Shown: piece by piece, positions 7,955 through 20,729 of the stretch | How the letters are laid out: every line of letters starts with the position of its first letter | Numbering within the stretch: the first letter of the stretch is position 1 | Source: Mesobacillus foraminis | Lineage (GTDB): Bacteria; Bacillota; Bacilli; Bacillales; Cytobacillaceae | Direction of reading: 5' to 3' | Assembly: GCF_004340465.1 (NCBI RefSeq) | Contig: NZ_SLVV01000007.1 | Span: 216,651-280,650, forward strand | Length of the DNA stretch: 64,000 nucleotides | Notes under the pieces: model-generated | Databases searched by the model: none | What the model was told of the DNA's origin: nothing | The model's input: the letters and a program-made list of their open reading frames with translations, nothing else | Program-made: the position numbers and the translations under genes

Positions 7955-8255
7955 AGCAAAGACGAGGACAAGTAATTTTATGCGGAAGCCATCTACAGAG
8001 AACCGGCAGTGCTGAGAGCCGGTGTTGGCAGCATAGGATGAACTCACCTCGGAGCGCCGGCTTGAACGAATTCAAGTAAAGCCGGTCGGGTGCCTGCCAC
8101 CCGTTACCAAAACGAACTGGAAACAGTTCAAGAGTGCACACAGAAAAAGAAGTGTCTGTGTGAATGAGGGTGGTACCGTGGAACAGGTTTTAGAGCCTTT
8201 TTCATCCCTTTGCCTTAGGAGAAAAGGCATTTGGAGATGATGAGGCTTTTTTTAT
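7955..8255 (+). promoter_or_regulatory. Leucine T-box riboswitch before ilvB
   Basis: tRNA-sensing leader. CGAGG (7963-7967) pairs with CCTCG (8047-8051) at the base of stem I, and the segment GATGAACTCACC holds the specifier CTC (8043-8045), a leucine codon. The T-box sequence AGGGTGGTACCGTG lies at 8167-8180. Its terminator has AGCCT (8194-8198) pairing with AGGCT (8243-8247), an inner hairpin, and seven T. Uncharged tRNA-Leu is expected to stabilise the antiterminator and turn on ilv-leu expression. It begins only about 12 bases after the ilvE stop. Confidence 0.93.
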
Positions 8256-8335
8256 GGGAAAAATGCTTGATTTACACCCGTTAATGTTAGAGAAGGCAGT
8301 AAAAAAACGAAAAAAATGATGGGGGGCTGAAATAA

Positions 8336-10054
8336 ATGTTACAGGAAGCTGCTTTTACAAAAGTAAAAGCTGAAACTAGTAACGGAAGCGGCGCAGACCT
8401 TTTGATCGAGGCTTTGAAAAGGGAAAAGGTGGAAGTGATATTCGGATACCCGGGCGGGGCAGTGCTCCCGATATATGACAAAATATACGACTGCGGGATT
8501 ACTCATGTACTTCCTCGCCATGAACAGGGCGGAATACATGCCGCTGAAGGCTATGCCAGAATCAGCGGGAAAGCTGGGGTAGTGATTGCCACTTCGGGCC
8601 CGGGAGCCACAAATATTGTGACCGGATTGGCTGATGCGATGATGGATTCCCTTCCGCTGGTTGTTTTTACAGGTCAGGTTGCTACGGGAGTCATTGGGAC
8701 TGATGCTTTCCAGGAAGCAGATATCCTTGGCATCACAACACCGATTACTAAGCATAACTGTCAGATTCGATCCGTTGAAGAAATTCCAAGAGTCATTAAG
8801 GAGGCTTTCCATATTGCAACCACTGGCCGCCCCGGGCCTGTACTGATCGACTTCCCGAAAGACATTGCGGCTTTAATTGGAGAAGCTCCCACAGATCCGG
8901 AGATTTCACTTCCGGGATATCAGCCTACTCTGGAGCCGAATTACCTCCAGATAAGGAAGCTGGCAGAGGCGGTCAGTACAGCGAAAAAGCCAGTAATCCT
9001 AGCTGGAGCGGGCATCCTCTTTGCCAAAGCCTCCGATTTATTACTGGAGTACGCCGAACAGCAGCAGCTTCCGATTGTTAATACTCTGCTGGGACTGGGA
9101 AGCTTTCCGGCGGACCACCCTTTATCACTGGGTATGGCAGGGATGCATGGCTGTTACACAGCCAATATGGCGTTATACGAATGCGATTTGCTCATTAATA
9201 TCGGAGCGAGATTCGATGACAGGCTGACGGGCAATCTTAAGCACTTTGCTCCGAAAGCCACGGTGGCTCACATTGATATAGACCCTGCGGAAATCGGCAA
9301 GAATGTCCCAACAGCCATCCCGGTTGTAGGCGATGCCAGGGAAGCACTGAGCATGCTTGTCAAACAGGATGGAAAAACCCCGCAGCATTCGGAGTGGATG
9401 AAGAAGCTTGAAAGCTGGAAGAAAGAATATCCGTATTGGTATGAAAATGCCGAATCGCCGCTCAAGCCGCAGAGAGTAATGGAAATGCTGTATGAAAAAT
9501 CAAATGGGGACGGCATTGTTGTTACCGATGTTGGACAGCACCAAATGTGGGCCGCCCAGTACTATCCATTTAAAAAGCCGAATCGCTGGGTCACATCAGG
9601 CGGTCTTGGCACAATGGGCTTTGGCCTTCCTGCTGCGGTAGGTGCACAGCTGGCGGATCGCTCAGCATGTGTGATTGCAGTGCTCGGGGATGCTGGATTC
9701 CAAATGTCAACCCAGGAGCTTGCTGTCATTAAAGAATTCAACCTTCCTATAAAGATTGCAATCTTTAACAATCGCTCTCTTGGAATGGTAAGGCAGTGGC
9801 AGGAAATCTTTTATGAAGAAAGGTACTCCCACAGCAAGATTTCTGTTCAGCCTAACTTTGTAAAACTGGCTGAAGCCTATGGCATTAAAGCCTACGAAAT
9901 TACAACAGAGTCTGAAGCAGACAGCATCCTAAATGAAGTCATGGAAGCTAACGAGCCTGTCCTGCTGGATTTCAGGGTTGCTGAAAGTGAAAATGTATAT
10001 CCAATGATAGCCCCTGGAAAAGGAAGTCATGAAATGGTGGGTGTGAAAAAATGA
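8336..10054 (+). CDS. ilvB: Acetolactate synthase, large catalytic subunit
   Basis: ThDP-, FAD- and Mg-dependent enzyme that condenses two pyruvates to 2-acetolactate, or pyruvate with 2-oxobutyrate, the first common step of branched-chain synthesis. The 572-residue protein has the three family domains. The catalytic Glu63 is in [18 protein letters not shown] and GTDAFQE follow, and [10 protein letters not shown] with [13 protein letters not shown] lies in the pyrimidine/ThDP domain. The ThDP metal motif reads GDAGFQM (Asp452, Ala453) rather than the usual GDG, with the paired NN downstream. The stop overlaps the small-subunit start (ATGA). Expression is controlled by the leucine T-box. Confidence 0.97.
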   Translation: MLQEAAFTKVKAETSNGSGADLLIEALKREKVEVIFGYPGGAVLPIYDKIYDCGITHVLPRHEQGGIHAAEGYARISGKAGVVIATSGPGATNIVTGLADAMMDSLPLVVFTGQVATGVIGTDAFQEADILGITTPITKHNCQIRSVEEIPRVIKEAFHIATTGRPGPVLIDFPKDIAALIGEAPTDPEISLPGYQPTLEPNYLQIRKLAEAVSTAKKPVILAGAGILFAKASDLLLEYAEQQQLPIVNTLLGLGSFPADHPLSLGMAGMHGCYTANMALYECDLLINIGARFDDRLTGNLKHFAPKATVAHIDIDPAEIGKNVPTAIPVVGDAREALSMLVKQDGKTPQHSEWMKKLESWKKEYPYWYENAESPLKPQRVMEMLYEKSNGDGIVVTDVGQHQMWAAQYYPFKKPNRWVTSGGLGTMGFGLPAAVGAQLADRSACVIAVLGDAGFQMSTQELAVIKEFNLPIKIAIFNNRSLGMVRQWQEIFYEERYSHSKISVQPNFVKLAEAYGIKAYEITTESEADSILNEVMEANEPVLLDFRVAESENVYPMIAPGKGSHEMVGVKK

Positions 10055-10566
10055 AACGGATTATTACGCTGACCGTCTTAAATCGACCAGGCGTCCTTAA
10101 CAGGATCACAAACCTGTTTTCTAAGCGGAACTATAACATTGAAAGCATTTCGGTAGGCCATACCGAACAAGAGGGAGTTTCCAGGATTACATGCGTGGTC
10201 AATGTTGAAAATGGCGGGGTATGTGAACAGATTACAAAGCAGCTCAATAAACAAATCGATGTTATTAAAGTAACAGACATCAGCGACCAGGCGGTAGTCG
10301 CGCGTGAGTTGGCCCTTATTAAGGTACAATCACTGCCGCACACAAGAAATGAAATTTATTCCTTAATCGAACCATTCCGTGCCTCTGTAATTGATGTAGG
10401 GAAAGACAGCCTGATCATCCAGATTACTGGGGAGTCAGACAAAGTGGAAGCCTTCATTGAACTGATTAAGCCTTATGGAATCAAGGAACTGGCACGGACA
10501 GGAACAACAGCATTCCCGCGCAGCAGCCAGCGGACAAACCAGGCTAAAAACTATTCAATAGTTTAA
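10051..10566 (+). CDS. ilvN: Acetolactate synthase, small regulatory subunit
   Basis: Regulatory subunit (called ilvH in B. subtilis) that stimulates the large subunit and mediates feedback inhibition by valine. The 171-residue product carries an N-terminal ACT domain (residues 2-75), opening [21 protein letters not shown] with the Gly/Pro turn that binds the effector. A C-terminal ALS small-subunit domain follows, containing [11 protein letters not shown] and the ending [12 protein letters not shown]. It is translationally coupled to ilvB through the ATGA overlap and is followed 39 bases later by ilvC, with AAAAGGGAGAG before that ATG. Confidence 0.96.
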   Translation: MKRIITLTVLNRPGVLNRITNLFSKRNYNIESISVGHTEQEGVSRITCVVNVENGGVCEQITKQLNKQIDVIKVTDISDQAVVARELALIKVQSLPHTRNEIYSLIEPFRASVIDVGKDSLIIQITGESDKVEAFIELIKPYGIKELARTGTTAFPRSSQRTNQAKNYSIV

Positions 10567-10587
10567 AAAATATACTAATAATTATGA

Positions 10588-13153
<2,566 letters not shown>

Positions 13154-13182
13154 TTTTTTACAAACAAATGGAGGGGAAGCTC

Positions 13183-14298
13183 ATGAAAAAGAGAATCGCA
13201 GTCCTGCCCGGAGATGGGATTGGCAAGGAGGTAACCAAAGGGGCAATCAATGTCCTGCAGGCAGTGGGTGAACGGTTTGGGCATCAGTTTGAATTCACTT
13301 ATGGAAGTATTGGAGGAGGGGCTATTGATGCACACGGTACCCCGCTTCCTGAGGAGACTATAGAAGTTTGCAAGAAAAGTGATGCCGTTCTCCTTGGTGC
13401 AGTAGGTGGGCCTAAATGGGAAACCCTTCCAGGACATCTCCGTCCCGAAAAAGGACTGTTGAGAATCAGGAAAGAGTTGAACCTCTATGCTAATTTACGG
13501 CCAGTGAGCTATTATTCCAGTACGGCAGCCACATCCCCTTTGCGTCAGGAAGTGATTGAAGGGGCCGACATGCTTGTTGTGAGGGAGTTGACAGGCGGTC
13601 TTTACTTTGGCAAACCAAGCGAAAGGTCCACTGCAGAGAATGGAGAGGACTCCGTTGTAGACACTCTTTTTTATAAAAAGAGCGAGATGGAACGGGTTAT
13701 CCGTCTAGCCTTCCAGCTGGCGGAAAAACGTGATAAAAAGGTAACCTCTGTAGACAAGGCGAACGTATTGGAATCTAGCCGCATGTGGAGGGAAACTGCA
13801 GAGGAAATTGCGAAGGAACATCCTGCGGTCAAGCTTGAGCATATGCTGGTCGACAATGCTGCGATGCAATTGATCAGGAATCCAAAACAATTTGATGTAC
13901 TTGTTACAGAGAATTTATTCGGGGATATTTTAAGTGACGAAGCGTCCGTTTTAACGGGTTCATTGGGAATGCTGCCTTCAGCCAGCATTTCTGAGAACGG
14001 TCCATATCTTTACGAGCCCATTCATGGCTCGGCTCCAGATATCGAAGGAAAGAATATTGCAAACCCAATTGCGATGATCCTATCGGCGGCAATGATGTTA
14101 AGGACCTCCTTTAACTTGGATAAAGAAGCGGCAGCAGTCGAAAATGCAGTAAAGCAGGTGCTGGAGTCTGGATCTAAAACGAGCGATATTGCTTTGCCTG
14201 GCCAAAAAACTATCGGTACCGCCGAAATGATAGAAGAAATCAAGGCCACTATTCTTGATAATCAAGCAGTAATGAATATTATGGGCGTTTATTCCTGA
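13183..14298 (+). CDS. leuB: 3-isopropylmalate dehydrogenase
   Basis: NAD-dependent oxidative decarboxylation of 3-isopropylmalate to 2-oxoisocaproate. The 371-residue protein opens KKRIAVLPGDGIGKEV. It contains the substrate arginines in LRPEKGLLRIRKEL, VRELTGGLYFGKP, the catalytic Lys/Asp region VTSVDKANVLESSRMWRE, and the metal/substrate aspartates in DILSDEASVLTGSLGMLPSA. EPIHGSAPDI precedes the NAD site, as in all members. AATGGAGGGGAAGC sets the start at 13183. It is followed by leuC after 15 bases. Confidence 0.97.
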   Translation: MKKRIAVLPGDGIGKEVTKGAINVLQAVGERFGHQFEFTYGSIGGGAIDAHGTPLPEETIEVCKKSDAVLLGAVGGPKWETLPGHLRPEKGLLRIRKELNLYANLRPVSYYSSTAATSPLRQEVIEGADMLVVRELTGGLYFGKPSERSTAENGEDSVVDTLFYKKSEMERVIRLAFQLAEKRDKKVTSVDKANVLESSRMWRETAEEIAKEHPAVKLEHMLVDNAAMQLIRNPKQFDVLVTENLFGDILSDEASVLTGSLGMLPSASISENGPYLYEPIHGSAPDIEGKNIANPIAMILSAAMMLRTSFNLDKEAAAVENAVKQVLESGSKTSDIALPGQKTIGTAEMIEEIKATILDNQAVMNIMGVYS

Positions 14299-14313
14299 AA
14301 GCGAGGAGGGTGA

Positions 14314-15732
14314 ATGATGGGAAAAACGATTATTGAAAAACTTTGGGAAAACCATGTAGTACACCGGGAAGAGGGGAAACCTGACTTGCTTTATATCGAT
14401 CTTCATCTAGTCCATGAAGTCACCTCGCCTCAGGCTTTTTCCGGATTAAGGCTAAAAAACAGGTCAGTCAGGAGGCCGGACAGGACCTTTGCGACCATGG
14501 ACCACAATGTACCAACTGTAAATCGGTTCAATATAACAGATCCAATCGCGAATAACCAAATGGAGACCTTGAGGAACAACTGTGAAGAATTCGGGATTAC
14601 TTTGGCGGATATTAACAGTCCTGAGCAGGGGATTGTCCACGTAATCGGGCCTGAATTAGGTTTGACACAGCCTGGGATGACAATTGTTTGCGGAGACAGC
14701 CATACTTCAACGCACGGTGCTTTTGGGTCCCTTGCATTTGGAATTGGAACAAGTGAAGTAGAACATGTGTTGGCGACTCAGACTTTATGGCAGTCAAAGC
14801 CAAGAACCCTGAAGGTACAGATTGATGGCGAGCTGGGACAGGGAGTTCTTGCCAAGGATGTTATCCTTTATGTTCTATCCAAATATGGAGTAAACTTCGG
14901 AACAGGGCATATCATAGAATTTTGCGGCAATGTAATCAGGCAAATGTCAATGGAAGAACGAATGACAGTATGCAATATGTCCATTGAAGGCGGAGCAAAG
15001 GCTGGTTTAATAGCTCCCGACGATACGACGATTGAATATCTGCGCGGGCGCAAGTATGCCCCTGCTGATGCTGAACTTGAAGCGCTGGCTGAAAAGTGGA
15101 AGGCGCTGGCTTCGGATGAGGACGCACAATATAATAAGGAAGTCTATATAGATGGCAGCGAAATTGCACCTATGGTCAGCTGGGGGACAAACCCGGGGCA
15201 AACAGCGCCGGTTACAGGAAGAATTCCGTATTTAAGCGAGTGTACCAGTGAAAATGATCAGCGTGCCGTGGAAAGTGCCCTTGCCTACATGGGACTGTCA
15301 GAGGGCCAGAATATATCCGATATTAAGGTTCAGAAAGTATTTATTGGATCTTGTACGAATTCCCGTCTCGAGGATTTGCGCATGGCTGCAGAAGTTGCAA
15401 AGGGACAGAAGGTACATGAGGATGTTCAGGCAATTGTTGTTCCTGGATCACAAAAAGTCAAGATGATGGCTGAACAGGAAGGGCTTCATAAAATTTTTCT
15501 TGATGCCGGTTTTGAATGGCGAGAATCTGGCTGCAGCATGTGCCTGAGTATGAATGCAGACATTGTGCCTGCAGGCGAGCATTGTGCTTCAACTTCCAAC
15601 AGAAACTTCGAAGGCAGACAGGGTTCAGGAGCAAGGACACATCTAGTGAGCCCTGCTATGGCTGCGGCTGCAGCGGTGAATGGCTGTTTTGTCGATGTTA
15701 GAAGAATGACAGGTGCGGAAGCTGTCCATTAA
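14314..15732 (+). CDS. leuC: 3-isopropylmalate dehydratase, large subunit
   Basis: With LeuD forms the aconitase-family isomerase that converts 2- to 3-isopropylmalate. The 472-residue subunit carries the [4Fe-4S] ligands: one Cys in [12 protein letters not shown] (about residue 347) and two in [10 protein letters not shown] (about 407 and 410). The N-terminus [34 protein letters not shown] and the C-terminal [10 protein letters not shown] are family hallmarks. Two ATG codons in tandem (14314 and 14317) follow GAGGAGGG; the second has better spacing, so the protein may be one residue shorter. Confidence 0.96.
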   Translation: MMGKTIIEKLWENHVVHREEGKPDLLYIDLHLVHEVTSPQAFSGLRLKNRSVRRPDRTFATMDHNVPTVNRFNITDPIANNQMETLRNNCEEFGITLADINSPEQGIVHVIGPELGLTQPGMTIVCGDSHTSTHGAFGSLAFGIGTSEVEHVLATQTLWQSKPRTLKVQIDGELGQGVLAKDVILYVLSKYGVNFGTGHIIEFCGNVIRQMSMEERMTVCNMSIEGGAKAGLIAPDDTTIEYLRGRKYAPADAELEALAEKWKALASDEDAQYNKEVYIDGSEIAPMVSWGTNPGQTAPVTGRIPYLSECTSENDQRAVESALAYMGLSEGQNISDIKVQKVFIGSCTNSRLEDLRMAAEVAKGQKVHEDVQAIVVPGSQKVKMMAEQEGLHKIFLDAGFEWRESGCSMCLSMNADIVPAGEHCASTSNRNFEGRQGSGARTHLVSPAMAAAAAVNGCFVDVRRMTGAEAVH

Positions 15733-15765
15733 AGCCGACAGAACAAGGGAAAGGAGACTTAACTA

Positions 15766-16350
15766 ATGGCTGGATTAACTACTTTTCGCGGAAAAGCGGC
15801 TGGCATGGACAGAGTAAATGTCGATACAGACCAAATTATCCCGAAACAGTTTCTTAAGCGAATTGAAAAAACTGGGTTTGGTCAATATCTGTTTTATGAT
15901 TGGCGCTTTAAGCAGGACGGATCCCCAAATCCTGACTTTGAACTGAACCGTCCGGAAAATGAAGGAGTTTCAATTCTTGTTGCGAATGAAAACTTTGGCT
16001 GCGGGTCGTCCCGCGAACATGCGCCATGGGCATTGCTGGATTATGGGTTCAAGGTCATCATTGCTCCATCGTTTGCAGATATTTTTCATCAGAACTGCTT
16101 AAAAAATGGAATGCTTCCGGTTGTCCTAAAGGAGCAGGAAATCAAGTATTTATTGGATAAGACTAAAAATCAGTCCCATGAGCTGACAGTCTCCATTGAA
16201 AGCAAAACAGTCACGGACGCAGATGGATTTTCTGCGAGTTTTGAAATCCATCCCTACTGGCAAAATATGCTGATGAACGGCTGGGATGAAATTGAATTGA
16301 CGCTCCAGATGGAAGACAGCATAAAAAAATACGAGGAATCGGTTCAATAA
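15766..16350 (+). CDS. leuD: 3-isopropylmalate dehydratase, small subunit
   Basis: Small swivel-domain subunit that completes the LeuCD active site. The 194-residue length is usual. It contains DRVNVDTDQIIPKQFLK near the N-terminus and the conserved loop NFGCGSSREHAPWAL around residues 76-90. FADIFHQNCLKNGMLPV follows. All are typical of LeuD. GGAAAGGAG lies before the ATG. It is the last gene of the ilv-leu unit and is followed within a base by a perfect terminator. Confidence 0.97.
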   Translation: MAGLTTFRGKAAGMDRVNVDTDQIIPKQFLKRIEKTGFGQYLFYDWRFKQDGSPNPDFELNRPENEGVSILVANENFGCGSSREHAPWALLDYGFKVIIAPSFADIFHQNCLKNGMLPVVLKEQEIKYLLDKTKNQSHELTVSIESKTVTDADGFSASFEIHPYWQNMLMNGWDEIELTLQMEDSIKKYEESVQ

Positions 16351-16386
16351 AGATTTCACAGCCGAATGGCTGTGAAATCTTTTTGT
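16351..16386 (+). terminator. Terminator of the ilv-leu operon
   Basis: A 13-bp perfect stem, AGATTTCACAGCC (16351-16363) with GGCTGTGAAATCT (16368-16380), a GAAT loop and five following T. It starts at the base after the leuD stop. Confidence 0.95.
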
Positions 16387-16443
16387 TTTTCAGCCTTTTC
16401 ATGCTACACTTCTATAAAAAAACACGTTAGGGCGGTAGCAGGC

Positions 16444-17463
16444 ATGAAGAAACGGGATTCAAAAAAGGATAATATTGTTCTGTTTCCAGGCCTAGAAAGG
16501 CGCCTGTTGGAAAAAGGACTGGAAAATCTGCACCAAAAACAATATCGGCAAGCCTCTGATCTTCTGGAACAAGCTCGGAAACTTGAACCTGATAACAGTG
16601 AAATATATACCGGATTGGTACTGGCTTATTTTGAAGCCGGAAACATCAATCAAGCTCGTAAAATGGCCGCAGAAATGCTGAAAAAAGGCATTGGGGACTA
16701 TTTTCAAGTAATGGACCTTTATATTATGATTTTGGTCCAGCTAAATGAATATCAGGAAGTCATTACAGCTATAGAAGCCCTTTTGGAAGATAGGGAAGTA
16801 CCGAAGGAAAAACTGGAGCACTTTTCAAAAATGCTGCATTTCAGCCGCAGGATGGCAGCAGGAAAAAAAGAAACAGCCAATGACCATGACCTGGCTCGGG
16901 ATATGGGTCACCCAAAGCTTAACCTCTTCGATTGTCTGGATCCTCAGGAGCAAATGATGCTGGCTGCCAGGCTGGCAAACGAAAATATAAGGTCCTACAT
17001 CACCGAAATAAAGGAATATCTTGCATCGAACGAAGGTGATGCTTTTCAAAAAGCAATGCTCCTTAATATTCTCAAGGAACAGGAATACGAAAAAGAGGTC
17101 ACAGTTGAAAAATTTGGCATGAAAGAAACGTTTATTCCTGTTTCGCTCCCTGAAATCCATGAGGTTGAAAAGGCTCTGGAAGTAAAACAATTACTCAAAG
17201 AAGAACTGGAGAGCGAAGACCCGGTTTTATTTGAAAACATAAAAAGCATGATAGAACGAAATTTTTTCCTGCTCTATCCCTTTACTCCGTCCCCGGAGGC
17301 TTCAAGTGCATGGGCTGCTGCCTACCACTATCTTGGGGACCTTTACCTTGGAAAGGCAGAGCCGGCTGATTCTTATGCACGTAAATACAGGGCTTCAGAA
17401 GAAGAAATTCGGGAAGCAGTAGCCTTTATTGGGAAGATTGAAGAAATTTCTTATCCGAAATAA
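16444..17463 (+). CDS. ysoA: TPR-repeat protein (YsoA-like)
   Basis: Function unknown. The 339-residue protein contains tetratricopeptide-like helices near its N-terminus: GLENLHQKQYRQASDLLEQA and the following DNSEIYTGLVLAYFEAGN fit the TPR consensus at residues 25-75. A further helical region ends with AAYHYLGDLYLGKAEPADSYA. No signal peptide or membrane segment is seen, so it is probably cytoplasmic and mediates protein contacts. ATG at 16444 is taken as start because it follows the leuD terminator; the ribosome site (AGGGCGG) is only fair. Its place between leuD and tig matches B. subtilis ysoA. Confidence 0.82.
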   Translation: MKKRDSKKDNIVLFPGLERRLLEKGLENLHQKQYRQASDLLEQARKLEPDNSEIYTGLVLAYFEAGNINQARKMAAEMLKKGIGDYFQVMDLYIMILVQLNEYQEVITAIEALLEDREVPKEKLEHFSKMLHFSRRMAAGKKETANDHDLARDMGHPKLNLFDCLDPQEQMMLAARLANENIRSYITEIKEYLASNEGDAFQKAMLLNILKEQEYEKEVTVEKFGMKETFIPVSLPEIHEVEKALEVKQLLKEELESEDPVLFENIKSMIERNFFLLYPFTPSPEASSAWAAAYHYLGDLYLGKAEPADSYARKYRASEEEIREAVAFIGKIEEISYPK

Positions 17464-17475
17464 AGGTACAAGCTG

Positions 17476-17503
17476 TTGAAACGAAATAATCCTGTGTTAT
17501 AAT
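17476..17503 (+). promoter_or_regulatory. SigA promoter of tig
   Basis: TTGAAA (17476-17481), 16 bases, TATAAT (17498-17503), with the extended -10 TG at 17495-17496. Strong match. Confidence 0.8.
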
Positions 17504-17624
17504 GTAGTGGTTGTATTATGTAAAAATAATTATATTTTACATTTAAACTGGAATATTTGCTTGCATGCTCAAGAGATATTCATCGCCGAATGGACATGAT
17601 AATAGATTTGTTGGAGGGAACTGT

Positions 17625-18914
17625 ATGTCTGCAAAATGGGAAAAATTAGAAGGGAACCAAGGAGTTCTTACAATCGAAGTAGATGCAGAAAAGGTGAACG
17701 AAGGACTGGATGCTGCATTTAAAAAAGTGGTAAAAACTATTAATGTACCAGGGTTCCGTAAAGGTAAAATGCCGCGCCAAATGTTTGAAAAGCGCTTTGG
17801 TGTAGAAGCCCTTTACCAGGATGCAATCGATATCCTGCTTCCAGAAGTATACTCTAATGCCGTAGAAGAAGCTGGTATCGAGCCAGTAGATCGGCCTGAA
17901 ATTGATATTGAGCAAATTGAAAAAGGCAAAAGCATGATCGTCAAGGCAACTGTAACAGTTAAGCCTGAAGTCAAGCTTGGCGAATATAAAGGCTTGGAAG
18001 TAGAAGCTTTTGATACAGAAGTTACTGATGAAGAAGTGGACGCTGAGCTTAAAAAGCTTCAGGAGCGTCAGGCAGAGCTTGTCGTAAAAGAAGACGGGAA
18101 GGCTGAAAATGGCGATACAGTTGTCATTGATTTTGAAGGTTTCGTCGATGGTGAAGCTTTTGAAGGCGGCAAAGCTGAAAGCTACTCATTGGAACTTGGT
18201 TCCGGCAACTTCATTCCAGGCTTTGAAGAGAAGCTCGTAGGTACTGCAGCCGGCGAAGAAAAAGATGTTGAAGTTACATTCCCGGAAGAGTACCATGCTG
18301 CTGAGCTTGCTGGAAAGCCTGCTGTTTTCAAGGTGAAGGTTCATGAAATTAAGGGCAAAGAACTTCCAGAGCTTGATGACGAATTCGCAAAAGATGTCGA
18401 CGAAGAAGTTGAGACACTTGAAGCCCTGAAAGAAAAGACAAAAAATCGTCTAAAGCACGATAAAGAGCATCAAAAAGAGCATCATATTCAAGACTCTGTT
18501 GTTGAAAAGGCAGCAGCAAATGCTGAAATTGATGTCCCTGAAGTCATGATTGAAAATGAAATCGGCCGCATGATGAATGAATTCGAACAGCGCCTTCAAA
18601 TGCAAGGCATGAACCTGGAGCTTTACTTCCAGTTCTCTGGACAGGACGAAGCTGCGCTGCGTGAGCAAATGAAGGAAGACGCGGCTAGCCGTGTCCGCGT
18701 TAATTTGACTCTTGAAGCCATTGCTAAAGCGGAAAACATTGAAGTATCAGAAGAAGATGTAAATGCAGAGCTTGAAAATATGGCAAAATCTTATAATATG
18801 ACTGTAGATCAAATTAAAACTGCCCTTGGCGGAAACGTTGATGGTATCAAAGGTGATCTTCAAGTAAAAAAAGCAGTCGAATTCCTTGTGGAAAACAGCA
18901 AAACTGTTGCATAA
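17625..18914 (+). CDS. tig: Trigger factor
   Basis: Ribosome-associated chaperone with peptidyl-prolyl cis/trans isomerase activity that meets nascent chains at the exit tunnel. The 429-residue protein has all three domains. The N-terminal ribosome-binding domain carries the signature [19 protein letters not shown] (about residues 40-58). The FKBP-type PPIase domain (about 160-245) includes [14 protein letters not shown] and [19 protein letters not shown] long helical C-terminal chaperone domain follows. Start at 17625 is set by TTGGAGGG; the upstream in-frame codons lie in the promoter leader. It is monocistronic between a strong promoter and a terminator. Confidence 0.97.
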   Translation: MSAKWEKLEGNQGVLTIEVDAEKVNEGLDAAFKKVVKTINVPGFRKGKMPRQMFEKRFGVEALYQDAIDILLPEVYSNAVEEAGIEPVDRPEIDIEQIEKGKSMIVKATVTVKPEVKLGEYKGLEVEAFDTEVTDEEVDAELKKLQERQAELVVKEDGKAENGDTVVIDFEGFVDGEAFEGGKAESYSLELGSGNFIPGFEEKLVGTAAGEEKDVEVTFPEEYHAAELAGKPAVFKVKVHEIKGKELPELDDEFAKDVDEEVETLEALKEKTKNRLKHDKEHQKEHHIQDSVVEKAAANAEIDVPEVMIENEIGRMMNEFEQRLQMQGMNLELYFQFSGQDEAALREQMKEDAASRVRVNLTLEAIAKAENIEVSEEDVNAELENMAKSYNMTVDQIKTALGGNVDGIKGDLQVKKAVEFLVENSKTVA

Positions 18915-18933
18915 TATAAATAACAAGAATAGG

Positions 18934-18966
18934 AAACAAGGCGCGATCTTATCGTGCCTTGTTTTG
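18934..18966 (+). terminator. Intrinsic terminator after tig
   Basis: AAACAAGGCGCGAT (18934-18947) pairs with ATCGTGCCTTGTTT with one G-T wobble and a short loop, then TTGT. Confidence 0.8.
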
Positions 18967-19279
18967 TACCATTTTAAGCTTGTTTAATACATAATAAGGG
19001 CCGGACTTGCGGAGGTCTGGCTACTGATTTCTTTGGTAAATGATGAACTGCAGACTTAAGCAGCGTATTTTTGGTTAAGCTGAATTGAGTACATATCTTT
19101 TTAGCGGATCTTTTTTGTATCTGAATAGTCAAGGGTTTTCATTTCCTGTCCGTTGGCAATATGTGATACAATGCAGTACATACCTGTTTTACCTTGGTTT
19201 GGCTTTTGCCAGAATATGATTGTTTGCTAATGATCCGCGGCTATATATATCGCTTAGAAGTATTCAAGGGGTGAAAAAA
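18967..19279 (+). other. Intergenic region upstream of clpX
   Basis: About 310 bases with no gene I can support. A GC-rich hairpin with wobble pairs, GCCGGACTT/AGGTCTGGC, lies around 19000-19021 without a U-run. An extended -10, TGATACAAT, is at 19164-19172 with no convincing -35; it is the best promoter candidate for clpX and leaves about 100 bases of leader. Confidence 0.4.
19164..19172 (+). promoter_or_regulatory. Candidate extended -10 promoter of clpX
   Basis: TGATACAAT fits TGnTAnnnT. The -35 region (about 19144-19149) is poor. About 108 bases before the clpX start. Confidence 0.4.
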
Positions 19280-20542
19280 TTGTTCAAATTTAATGATGAA
19301 AAAGGACAACTGAAATGTTCTTTCTGTGGCAAAACACAGGATCAGGTCCGTAAGCTCGTAGCTGGACCGGGAGTATATATTTGTGATGAATGTATTGAGT
19401 TATGCACCGAGATTGTCGAAGAAGAGCTTGGCACTGAAGAAGAGGTTGAATTTAAAGATGTTCCAAAGCCAAGAGAAATCCGCGATATTCTGGATGAATA
19501 TGTAATTGGTCAGGAACAGGCCAAGAAGAACCTTTCCGTTGCTGTGTACAATCACTACAAACGTATTAACTCTAACAGCAAGATTGATGATGTTGAGCTA
19601 GCAAAGAGCAATATTGTCATGATTGGACCTACTGGTAGCGGTAAGACTCTCCTTGCCCAGACACTTGCGCGGATCCTGAACGTTCCGTTTGCCATCGCTG
19701 ATGCAACTTCATTAACCGAAGCAGGATATGTTGGAGAGGATGTAGAAAATATCCTCTTAAAACTGATTCAGGCAGCAGACTATGATGTTGAAAAAGCAGA
19801 AAAAGGCATTATTTACATCGATGAAATTGATAAAATTGCCAGGAAATCGGAAAACCCTTCCATCACCAGAGATGTTTCAGGTGAAGGGGTTCAGCAGGCG
19901 CTTCTTAAAATCCTTGAAGGCACTGTTGCAAGTGTTCCGCCACAAGGGGGAAGGAAGCACCCTCACCAAGAGTTCATCCAAATTGATACCGGCAATATTC
20001 TCTTTATTTGCGGCGGTGCGTTTGACGGGATTGAATCCATTATCAAACGCCGTCTTGGTCAAAAGGTCATCGGTTTTGGGTCTGATAACAAGCAGGATGA
20101 AATAGATCAAAAGGAACTACTTTCAAAAGTTCTTCCTGAAGATTTGCTAAGATTTGGTCTAATACCTGAATTCATTGGGCGTTTGCCAGTCATCGCAAGC
20201 CTTGCTCAGCTTGATGAGGAAGCTTTAGTAGAAATTTTAACAAAACCCAAGAACGCATTGGTGAAGCAGTATCAAAAAATGCTGGAGCTTGATGATGTTC
20301 AGCTGGAGTTTGAAGAGGGAGCTCTCACGGAAATTGCCAAAAAAGCAATTGAACGTAAAACCGGCGCTCGCGGACTTCGCTCTATTATTGAGGGAATCAT
20401 GCTTGATGTCATGTTTGACCTTCCGTCACGTGAGGATATCGTGAAATGTGTCATTACGAAGGAAACGGTTGAACAGCTCAGTGCGCCAAAACTCGTCCTT
20501 TCTGACGGCACAGTCGAAAAAAGTGAACGCAATTCCGCCTAA
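19280..20542 (+). CDS. clpX: ATP-dependent protease ATPase subunit ClpX
   Basis: AAA+ unfoldase that feeds substrates to ClpP. The 420-residue product begins with the zinc-binding dimerisation domain (Cys13, Cys16, Cys35, Cys38 in CSFCGK and CDEC). The AAA+ module has Walker A GPTGSGKT near residue 117-124, Walker [10 protein letters not shown], and sensor/arginine regions including [12 protein letters not shown]. The pore loop GYVGEDV is present, and the IGF-type ClpP-docking motif appears as VIGFGSD. The TTG at 19280 after AAGGGGTG gives the standard MFKFN start and length; an ATG at 19220 would add 20 residues without family support. A terminator follows. Confidence 0.97.
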   Translation: MFKFNDEKGQLKCSFCGKTQDQVRKLVAGPGVYICDECIELCTEIVEEELGTEEEVEFKDVPKPREIRDILDEYVIGQEQAKKNLSVAVYNHYKRINSNSKIDDVELAKSNIVMIGPTGSGKTLLAQTLARILNVPFAIADATSLTEAGYVGEDVENILLKLIQAADYDVEKAEKGIIYIDEIDKIARKSENPSITRDVSGEGVQQALLKILEGTVASVPPQGGRKHPHQEFIQIDTGNILFICGGAFDGIESIIKRRLGQKVIGFGSDNKQDEIDQKELLSKVLPEDLLRFGLIPEFIGRLPVIASLAQLDEEALVEILTKPKNALVKQYQKMLELDDVQLEFEEGALTEIAKKAIERKTGARGLRSIIEGIMLDVMFDLPSREDIVKCVITKETVEQLSAPKLVLSDGTVEKSERNSA

Positions 20543-20561
20543 TTGTCCAGAAGATGTATTA

Positions 20562-20589
20562 AGCCCGGTTCCATAACCGGGTTTTTTTT
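20562..20589 (+). terminator. Intrinsic terminator after clpX
   Basis: CCCGGTT (20564-20570) and AACCGGG (20575-20581), four-base loop, eight T. Confidence 0.93.
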
Positions 20590-20660
20590 ATTGCTGAAAA
20601 GTCCCTGAAACCTCAGCAGCAGGATTTTAGTGAGGTGCTCGATATTTAAGTGAATTTCTT

Positions 20661-20690
20661 GTTTATTCCAACTCTATGAAGGGGATACTA
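20661..20690 (+). promoter_or_regulatory. SigF promoter of lonB
   Basis: GTTTA (20661-20665), exactly 15 bases, then GGGGATACTA (20681-20690). Both boxes fit every specified position of the SigF consensus as I know it (GywTA, GgnrAnAnTw). B. subtilis lonB is a SigF-dependent forespore gene, so the placement is coherent. Confidence 0.75.
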
Positions 20691-20729
20691 GGGGAAAGTG
20701 AAAAGTATTTATTTCAGGAGGGAATCTAA

